Part shown: piece after piece, positions 59,089-64,000 of the stretch | How the letters are laid out: each line of letters opens with the position of its first letter | How positions within the stretch are numbered: the stretch's first letter is position 1 | Assembly (NCBI RefSeq): GCF_024181725.1 | Contig: NZ_CP028908.1 | Location: 3,461,501 to 3,525,500, forward strand | Direction: 5' to 3' | Source of the DNA: Bradyrhizobium sp. WD16 | GTDB lineage: Bacteria > Pseudomonadota > Alphaproteobacteria > Rhizobiales > Xanthobacteraceae | DNA: 64,000 nt | Translations under genes and position numbers: made by a program | The notes under the pieces: model-generated | Seen by the model: only the letters and a program-made list of their open reading frames with translations | Database searches by the model: none | Told to the model about the DNA's origin: nothing

Positions 59089-59102
59089 TTGATCTGGATC
59101 AA
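59089..59102 (-). promoter_or_regulatory. FixK/FNR box TTGAT-CTGG-ATCAA
   Basis: TTGATCTGGATCAA is a perfect consensus anaerobox. Its centre lies 66 bp upstream of the minus-strand start at 59029, fitting class II activation if the -10 is TATTCA at 59067-59062. The plus-strand gene at 59237 is 135 bp away and less likely to be its target. Confidence 0.8.
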
Positions 59103-59236
59103 TGGAAGTCTCTGAGCTCCGCCCGGTTCCATCATCAAATTCGATAACAGACGGAACGAATTGGCGTTTTGCCGCATGATGCTGCGGGTGCGAGGATCAT
59201 CAGGGCGGGTATGGAATGATCGGAGGGCTGCTTAAG

Positions 59237-59365
59237 ATGGCGAAGGTCACCAGAGACCAGGCCGTCGCCGCCGAACTGGCGAGCAAGGCCGCCGATCTAA
59301 ATTCGCGCAGCGAGGAGAAACAGCCGGAGGCGACCGCGACATGGGCTCGCGCGCTCCCGACGTAG
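59237..59365 (+). CDS. Possible small hypothetical protein (42 aa)
   Basis: ATG at 59237 with GGAGGG 11 bp upstream. The product (MAKVTRDQAVAAELASKAAD, LNSRSEEKQ) is helical and hydrophilic, then ends in an Ala/Thr-rich tail. The ribosome binding site and composition support it, but the length is short and no family is recognised. Confidence 0.45.
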   Translation: MAKVTRDQAVAAELASKAADLNSRSEEKQPEATATWARALPT

Positions 59366-59413
59366 TCCCTCCGGAATCCTAGTCAGCTCGACGGGGCACG
59401 ACCCGGCTGTCGG

Positions 59414-59734
59414 TCACTTTCCGCAATTCCAGACGAAACCGATGGGTGTCTGCGTCCAGCACGGTCCAAAGCCGCCGCCGTTCCAGCGACCGCGATAAAA
59501 GCGTGGCCAGGGGTACCAGAGGCGCCACTGCGGATAGCCGGTTCGCCAGCGCTCAATCTCGATCTGCTCCGGCGTGCGGTAACCGGGCAGAAAGCCGTAA
59601 CCATGCCAGCCGCGGACGGCGCGATGACGGTGACCGTGGGAAGAGAAATGGGATCTCTGTCTGGCTTCCGCCGACTGGGTCATGATCGTGAGAAGAACTG
59701 CAACTGCAACGGTCCTCCGAATGCGATGCGTCAT
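59414..59734 (-). CDS. Exported small Trp/Tyr/Arg-rich protein
   Basis: 106 residues from ATG 59734. A signal peptide (VAVAVLLTIMTQSAEA) is followed by His/Arg-rich sequence and a conserved-looking C-terminus (YPQWRLWYPWPRFYRGRWNG, then CWTQTPIGFVWNCG) with two cysteines that may pair. It starts 4 bp after the stop of the gene at 59739, so it is the last gene of a compact minus-strand operon. Function unknown. Confidence 0.7.
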   Translation of the reverse strand: MTHRIRRTVAVAVLLTIMTQSAEARQRSHFSSHGHRHRAVRGWHGYGFLPGYRTPEQIEIERWRTGYPQWRLWYPWPRFYRGRWNGGGFGPCWTQTPIGFVWNCGK

Positions 59735-59738
59735 TGCA

Positions 59739-59858
59739 TCACTTCGCCCGGTTGCGGCTGCTGAATTCATGCATCTGCAACGGTCGCCCGGTAAAAGCGC
59801 CGAAGATGCCATAAGCCACTTCCGCCGTGGCAAGAGTGAGCAGCAACGCGGTCATCAT
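59739..59858 (-). CDS. Small membrane protein (39 aa)
   Basis: ATGATG at 59858 overlaps the stop of the upstream gene (TGATG), a typical coupling arrangement. One hydrophobic segment (MTALLLTLATAEVAYGIFGA) is followed by a polar end (GRPLQMHEFSSRNRAK). It lies between two likely genes of the same operon. Function unknown. Confidence 0.55.
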   Translation of the reverse strand: MMTALLLTLATAEVAYGIFGAFTGRPLQMHEFSSRNRAK

Positions 59859-60154
59859 CACGGCGAAGCTTCGAAGAAGAGCATTGGCCACCTGTCGCAA
59901 GGATAGAACAGTTCGATGCCGTACTGGGCGCCTTCCGAAAATGGCACGCAATGCCAGACCTGCTCGCGAGAGCCATCGGCGCTTGGAGCTTTCGCCGGCC
60001 CTGTCAGGGATTTCCATGCGCGTTCGACGCGGCGCGAGACCTGGTGCATCGGACGTTCCGTTGGTGCAAGTCGTTCATCAGGGGGCACGGTTTCGGCGGG
60101 TACTAACCATGAGAGCGCAGGAAGTTCCTGCATGCCCGGATTTTCGTGGTGCAT
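59858..60154 (-). CDS. Hypothetical protein (98 aa), first gene of a compact operon
   Basis: The C-terminal half (SADGSREQVWHCVPFSEGAQ, YGIELFYPCDRWPML) and the preceding RRVERAWKSLTGP look like real protein sequence. The start is uncertain (ATG 60154 or ATG 60133) because neither has a clear ribosome binding site. It is divergent from mbfA; the intergenic Irr-type box could in principle affect both. Function unknown. Confidence 0.55.
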   Translation of the reverse strand: MHHENPGMQELPALSWLVPAETVPPDERLAPTERPMHQVSRRVERAWKSLTGPAKAPSADGSREQVWHCVPFSEGAQYGIELFYPCDRWPMLFFEASP

Positions 60155-60183
60155 TTGACGTCGGCTTCCAGCTGGGATAGCGA

Positions 60184-60200
60184 TTTAGAATCGTTCTAAA
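60184..60200 (+). promoter_or_regulatory. Iron control element (Irr box) TTTAGAA-TCG-TTCTAAA
   Basis: A perfect 17-bp palindrome, TTTAGAATCGTTCTAAA, ends 20 bp before the mbfA start. This is the ICE type bound by Irr in Bradyrhizobium, and mbfA is a known Irr-repressed gene there. The position would cover the promoter, consistent with repression under low iron. Confidence 0.85.
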
Positions 60201-60220
60201 CTTATCGGACACTGCAGCTT

Positions 60221-61192
60221 ATGAAGAACTTTTCCGAACTCACAGAACGCGAGATTCTCGCGGTTGCCATCTCTTCCGAAGAAGAGGACAGCCGCATCTA
60301 CATGAGCTTCGCCGAGGACCTCACGGAACGCTATCCGGAGTCGGCCAAGATCTTCGAGGAGATGGCCGAGCAGGAAAAAGGGCATCGTCACATGCTGCTC
60401 GAACTGTACGAGCAGCGCTTCGGGCCCAATTTGCCGCCGATCCGGCGTGAAGACGTCAAGGGTTTTCTCCGCCGCCGGCCGATCTGGCTGACCAAGAATC
60501 TTTCGTTGGACACGGTCCGCAAGGAAGCGGAGACGATGGAGTTCGAGGCCGAGCGCTTCTATGCCAAGGCCGCCGAGCGCACCCAGGATGTCGGCGTTCG
60601 TAAACTGCTCGGCGACCTTGCCGAGATGGAGAAGGGGCACGAGACGCTGGCGGCGCGATTGACCGATCAGATCCTCAGCCCGGAGGTCCGTGCCGAGGAG
60701 GACCGCACTCGCCATCGGGTCTTCGTCCTGCAATATGTCCAGCCCGGACTCGCCGGTCTGATGGATGGTTCGGTGTCGACGCTGGCGCCGCTTTTTGCTG
60801 CCGCGTTTGCAACCCATCACAATTGGCAAACATTTCTTGTCGGCCTTGCAGCTTCGATCGGTGCCGGCATCAGCATGGGTTTTGCCGAGGCGCTGTCGGA
60901 TGACGGATCGATGACCGGGCGCGGCTCGCCATGGCTGCGTGGCCTGACCTGTGGATTGATGACGACGGTCGGCGGCCTTGGCCACACAATGCCCTATCTC
61001 GTGCCTGATTCCTGGGCCAATGCGTTCTGGATCGCAACCGCGATCGCTGGCCTCGTGGTGTTCTTTGAATTGTGGGCGATTGCCTGGATCCGTGCGCGCT
61101 ACATGGATACGCCATTCCTGCACGCTGTATTCCAGATCGTGCTCGGTGGCGTGATCGTGCTGGGTGTCGGGATATTGATCGGAGGGGCTTGA
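60221..61192 (+). CDS. mbfA: MbfA-type ferritin-VIT iron exporter
   Basis: 323 residues. An N-terminal rubrerythrin/ferritin-like four-helix domain (about 1-165) keeps the EExxxH-type iron ligands (SSEEEDSRIYMSFA, EEMAEQEKGHRHML, LAEMEKGHETLA). The C-terminal VIT1/CCC1 membrane domain follows (GLMDGSVSTLAPLFAAAFAT). It binds and exports iron at high iron levels. An Irr box precedes it, and the next gene is coupled through TGATG. Confidence 0.95.
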   Translation: MKNFSELTEREILAVAISSEEEDSRIYMSFAEDLTERYPESAKIFEEMAEQEKGHRHMLLELYEQRFGPNLPPIRREDVKGFLRRRPIWLTKNLSLDTVRKEAETMEFEAERFYAKAAERTQDVGVRKLLGDLAEMEKGHETLAARLTDQILSPEVRAEEDRTRHRVFVLQYVQPGLAGLMDGSVSTLAPLFAAAFATHHNWQTFLVGLAASIGAGISMGFAEALSDDGSMTGRGSPWLRGLTCGLMTTVGGLGHTMPYLVPDSWANAFWIATAIAGLVVFFELWAIAWIRARYMDTPFLHAVFQIVLGGVIVLGVGILIGGA

Positions 61193-61722
61193 TGGATGAG
61201 CGACTGCATTACGGTGCGATAGCCAAGGCGCTTCACTGGCTGATCGTATTGCTTCTCGCCATCCAATATCCGATCGGCTGGCTGATGCCCGATATTCATC
61301 GCGGCATGCAGCCGGGATGGCCGATGAACCTCCATGTTTCGCTCGGTATCGTCATTCTCGTGCTGATCCTGCTGCGGTTCGCCTGGCGGATGACGCACCC
61401 TGTAGCGCCGGAGAGTTCGCTGCCGTCATGGCAGCGCTTGATGTCCGAAGGCGTGCATTGGCTGCTCTATCTTCTGGTGTTTGTCACAACCATCAGCGGC
61501 TGGATGTTCGCATCAATGCGCGGCTGGAATTTGTCGTTCTTCGGTCTTGTTCAGCTGCCGATGTTGACGGCTCCCGGAGCAAGTCTGGCAAAGGCGATCG
61601 GCCCCGCGCACGAAATCCTAGAGCTGGCGCTGATCAGCGTGATCGGCGTCCATGTCGCCGCCGCGCTTGTCCATATCTTCGTCTATCGCGACCGGATCAT
61701 GCAGCGCATGCTGCCGGGGTGA
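61192..61722 (+). CDS. Cytochrome b561
   Basis: 176 residues from ATG 61192, overlapping the mbfA stop (TGATG). Four membrane helices with haem-ligand His in AKALHWLIVLLL, MNLHVSLGIVIL, GVHWLLYLLVF and AHEILELALISVIGVHVAAA. It moves electrons across the inner membrane, usually from ubiquinol. Coupled expression with an iron exporter suggests it supplies or removes electrons for Fe2+/Fe3+ handling. Confidence 0.9.
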   Translation: MDERLHYGAIAKALHWLIVLLLAIQYPIGWLMPDIHRGMQPGWPMNLHVSLGIVILVLILLRFAWRMTHPVAPESSLPSWQRLMSEGVHWLLYLLVFVTTISGWMFASMRGWNLSFFGLVQLPMLTAPGASLAKAIGPAHEILELALISVIGVHVAAALVHIFVYRDRIMQRMLPG

Positions 61723-61765
61723 GAGGACCTTCCCCCGCGCGTCGAGGTCTTTAGATGACCCCCCC

Positions 61766-61957
61766 TCAGGCGCTGAGGTCGACGATGCGGCCGACACCCG
61801 GTGCCACCGCGGCGATCGGCGGTTGCCGCGAGGGGGTGGACGAGGAATTCACGGAATTGGCGTCATTGCGGCTCGCGGGATCAGTCTCCGGTGCCTGCGG
61901 CTGCGCGCCGGCGGACGGGGATGGCGTTGGAGCCTGGGCAATGGGTGCGATGCTCAT
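61766..61957 (-). CDS. Small Pro/Ala/Ser-rich hypothetical protein (63 aa)
   Basis: ATG at 61957 behind AAGGTCA. The product (MSIAPIAQAPTPSPSAGAQP, then a polar part and the end IAAVAPGVGRIVDLSA) is low in complexity, yet the third codon positions are GC-rich and the ends are clear. Convergent with cytochrome b561. Function unknown. Confidence 0.5.
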   Translation of the reverse strand: MSIAPIAQAPTPSPSAGAQPQAPETDPASRNDANSVNSSSTPSRQPPIAAVAPGVGRIVDLSA

Positions 61958-62502
61958 GAAATGTGACCTTTTTAGAATTGGGCTGCGTGGGCAACCTGGT
62001 CTTCAGCGCTGAATCGACTGTGAATCCGATCCGAGAAACCCCGGTTGTTTCGGTGCTGTGATCGAACCAGGCGCGGTGATTTCATCTTTGCTTTACGTTC
62101 GCTTGCGCAGGTCTCGCGGATTTTATGAATACAGGGGACAGGCGTGAACTGAGGGATCCGCGACAAGCCGAGAGATTGATCCCTCTCCCAATGGAGAATA
62201 CGTGATCGCCGCCGAACTTCTCGTCTGACCACCGAGTCTTGCGTTTTGACGCACCGCTTCTGCCAAGCCCTAGCACGGTGGCCGAGGCCGCTGTCCCTGC
62301 CTGAACAGATAGCCAGCCAGTCCGCCCGCCGCGGCCATCATGCTCCGAGATTGGGCTGGACCTGAGACCTGAGTTCAACTGCGCGGTCACCTGTCGCGAC
62401 GTCCCCCATTAGGCCTGTCTTCATTTCTTGGCGGTACCATGATCTCAGCCGCAGCCCTCTGGCGGTTGTCGTCTTGCAGTCCTTCATCCCGAAAAGGTCC
62501 CC
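61958..62502. other. Intergenic, nothing recognised
   Basis: 545 bp between the small gene at 61957 and the chemotaxis receptor. No open frame with convincing codon use, no repeat module and no clear operator was found. The receptor promoter is presumably here. Confidence 0.5.
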
Positions 62503-64000
62503 ATGTTCGGTAATCTGCGTATTTCGTCCAAGCTGATGATCATGGTCGTGCTTGCGGTCCTCGGCATCGGTGCGGTGGCCACCGTGCAGCTGGCGGCGCT
62601 ACGGGCAAATCTGCTGGATGACCGCAAGGCGAAGCTGCAGGACGTGGTGGAGTTGGCGCGCCAGGCCGTGGAGCGGGATTACGAGGCGGCGAAGGCCGCG
62701 GGGGTGTCCGACGCCGATGCGATCGTGCGCAGCCGGGCCTTGCTCAAATCCTTGCGCTTTGGCCAGGATGACTATCTTTATGCCCTCGATATGGATGGGG
62801 TCGTCCAGGCCCATCCCAGCTCCAAGGTGGAAGGCAAGAATCTGATCGGGGTTGCCGATTCCGACGGAGTCTATTTCACCAGGGAGGAAGTCGATCTCGT
62901 TCGCAACGGCAGCAATGGCTTTGTCGGCTTCCGCTTTCCCCGCGCCGGCGCTGAGCAGCCTCTGCCCAAGATCGCCTATGTGACCGGCTTCAAGCCCTAC
63001 CGCTGGGCTATCGGGGGCGGGATCTATATCGACGACGTCGATGCGATTTTCCGCGCCCAGGTAATGCGCACGGGCCTGATGATCGCAGTCACGCTTCTGC
63101 TGGTCGTCGGCATGTCGCTGCTGCTTGGTCGCAGCATCGTCGGGCCGATCACTGCCATGACATCGGCGATGCGCCGGCTTGCCGGCGGTGATACGGCCGC
63201 CGAGATCCCGGCCCGCGACCGCGGCGACGAGGTGGGGGCCATGGCACAGTCAGTTCAGGTCTTTAAGGAGAGCATGGCTGAGGCGGCTCGGCTGCGGGCG
63301 GAGCAGGATGCCCTCAAGCTGCAGTCGGAAGACGCGCGTAAATCGCTGCTGGCGCGCATGGCCGACGATTTCCAGAACGAGGTGCGGGGCGAACTTGAGA
63401 CCCTGGCCCAGTCGGCTACGTCCATGCGGTCCATGGCCCAGTCCATGGCCGCGACCGCCGAGGCGACCAGCCGCCAGTCCGGTACGGTCGCTGCAGCTGC
63501 CGGCGAGGCGACCAGCAACGTGCAGACCGTGGCTGCTGCGACCGAGGAATTGTCCTCTTCGGTGGTCGAGATCGGCCGGCAGGTGACGCAATCCACGGCG
63601 ATTGCCGGCAAGGCGGTGACCGAGGCCGAGCGTACCAATGCCACGGTGCAGGGGCTGTCGGCCGCCGCACAGAAGATCGGCGATGTCGTCAAGCTGATCA
63701 GCGACATCGCCAGCCAGACCAACCTGCTGGCGCTCAATGCCACCATCGAGGCGGCGCGGGCCGGTGAGGCCGGGCGCGGCTTCGCGGTGGTTGCCAACGA
63801 GGTGAAATCCCTCGCGAGCCAGACCGCCAAGGCGACTGAGGAGATATCGGCCCAGGTCGCCGCCATGCAGGAAGCGACCAGCGAGGCCGTTGCGGCGATC
63901 GGAAGCATCGGCGGCACCATCGGCGAGATGAACGAGATCGCGACTACGATTGCATCCGCCGTCGAGGAGCAGGGGGCCGCAACCCGCGAGATCGCGCGCA
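62503..64000 (+). CDS. Methyl-accepting chemotaxis protein (runs off window)
   Basis: The frame from ATG 62503 is open to the window end (499 codons). TM1 at about 10-32, a periplasmic single-Cache domain (about 40-185; [34 protein letters not shown]), TM2 at about 190-212, HAMP, a coiled coil, then the MCP signalling domain with the conserved hairpin tip [37 protein letters not shown]. It controls flagellar switching through CheA. The ligand is unknown. The C-terminal end lies beyond 64000. Confidence 0.93.
   Translation, partial: MFGNLRISSKLMIMVVLAVLGIGAVATVQLAALRANLLDDRKAKLQDVVELARQAVERDYEAAKAAGVSDADAIVRSRALLKSLRFGQDDYLYALDMDGVVQAHPSSKVEGKNLIGVADSDGVYFTREEVDLVRNGSNGFVGFRFPRAGAEQPLPKIAYVTGFKPYRWAIGGGIYIDDVDAIFRAQVMRTGLMIAVTLLLVVGMSLLLGRSIVGPITAMTSAMRRLAGGDTAAEIPARDRGDEVGAMAQSVQVFKESMAEAARLRAEQDALKLQSEDARKSLLARMADDFQNEVRGELETLAQSATSMRSMAQSMAATAEATSRQSGTVAAAAGEATSNVQTVAAATEELSSSVVEIGRQVTQSTAIAGKAVTEAERTNATVQGLSAAAQKIGDVVKLISDIASQTNLLALNATIEAARAGEAGRGFAVVANEVKSLASQTAKATEEISAQVAAMQEATSEAVAAIGSIGGTIGEMNEIATTIASAVEEQGAATREIAR

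Noticed and set aside
61972-62390. Minus-strand small frames upstream of the chemotaxis receptor
   Set aside because: No ribosome binding sites, no family resemblance and irregular codon use.

Overview
The window looks like chromosomal DNA of a high-GC alphaproteobacterium of the Bradyrhizobium / Rhodopseudomonas / Afipia type. The grounds are the gene families (MbfA ferritin-VIT, DUF1236 and His/Tyr-rich secreted proteins, PHA-granule-region protein, host-attachment protein, Omp31-like barrel), a perfect Irr-type iron-control palindrome, a perfect FixK/FNR box, and dispersed CTAG-bounded palindromes. No rRNA or tRNA gene was recognised. Both window edges cut a gene (1-116 on minus; a chemotaxis receptor from 62503 on plus).

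Layout. 1-5480: nucleoside deoxyribosyltransferase, an IS3-family element that splits a secreted-protein gene, small secreted or membrane proteins and a frameshifted metallo-hydrolase. 5481-8355: a 400-bp block of palindromic modules, then a phage-like control region (S24 repressor, Cro-like gene, DnaA-domain-IV-like protein, one unrecognised gene). 8379-15640: ECF sigma/anti-sigma pair, class I amidotransferase, S10 peptidase, GH13 glucosidase and a truncated trehalose synthase. 16195-26204: a triad-less S1C protease homologue, an Omp25/31-like gene with an amber codon, a GGDEF-EAL protein, DegP, and a group II intron lying just behind the degP terminator. 27353-31953: NarL-type two-component pair, DUF1236 protein, secreted alpha/alpha-barrel-like protein and TetR regulator. 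32030-38423: Baeyer-Villiger-type monooxygenase, SDR and hydrolase operon, DUF1993 protein, OmpR-type two-component pair. 38439-43921: PHA-synthase-like hydrolase, host-attachment and HPF-like stress pair behind a CRP/FNR-like palindrome, FeoAB. 44101-48087: repeat-rich zone with an IS630-family element, a PHA-system protein, coniferyl-aldehyde-type dehydrogenase, and remnants of an MFS transporter and a GMC oxidoreductase. 48095-58858: urate hydroxylase PuuD, flavin-dependent oxidoreductase, DUF6496-like basic protein, EAL and dehydrogenase remnants, aldo/keto reductase, and a three-gene cytochrome c / 2Fe-2S / molybdenum hydroxylase operon. 58925-64000: FixK-boxed small membrane protein, compact small-gene operon, Irr-boxed mbfA with cytochrome b561, chemotaxis receptor.

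The most unusual content is a superfamily of about 71-79-bp perfect-stem palindromes (four sequence types, called A, B, C and D here) that begin and end with CTAG, share those CTAGs when abutting, and are joined by two invariant 13-bp linkers. They look like MITEs of an IS630/Tc1-mariner type transposase (TA target in CTAG). A full IS630-family element sits exactly in one CTAG junction. At five loci the terminal CTAG supplies the TAG stop codon of the flanking gene, and at one locus a module pair separates a CRP-like operator from the gene it probably controlled.
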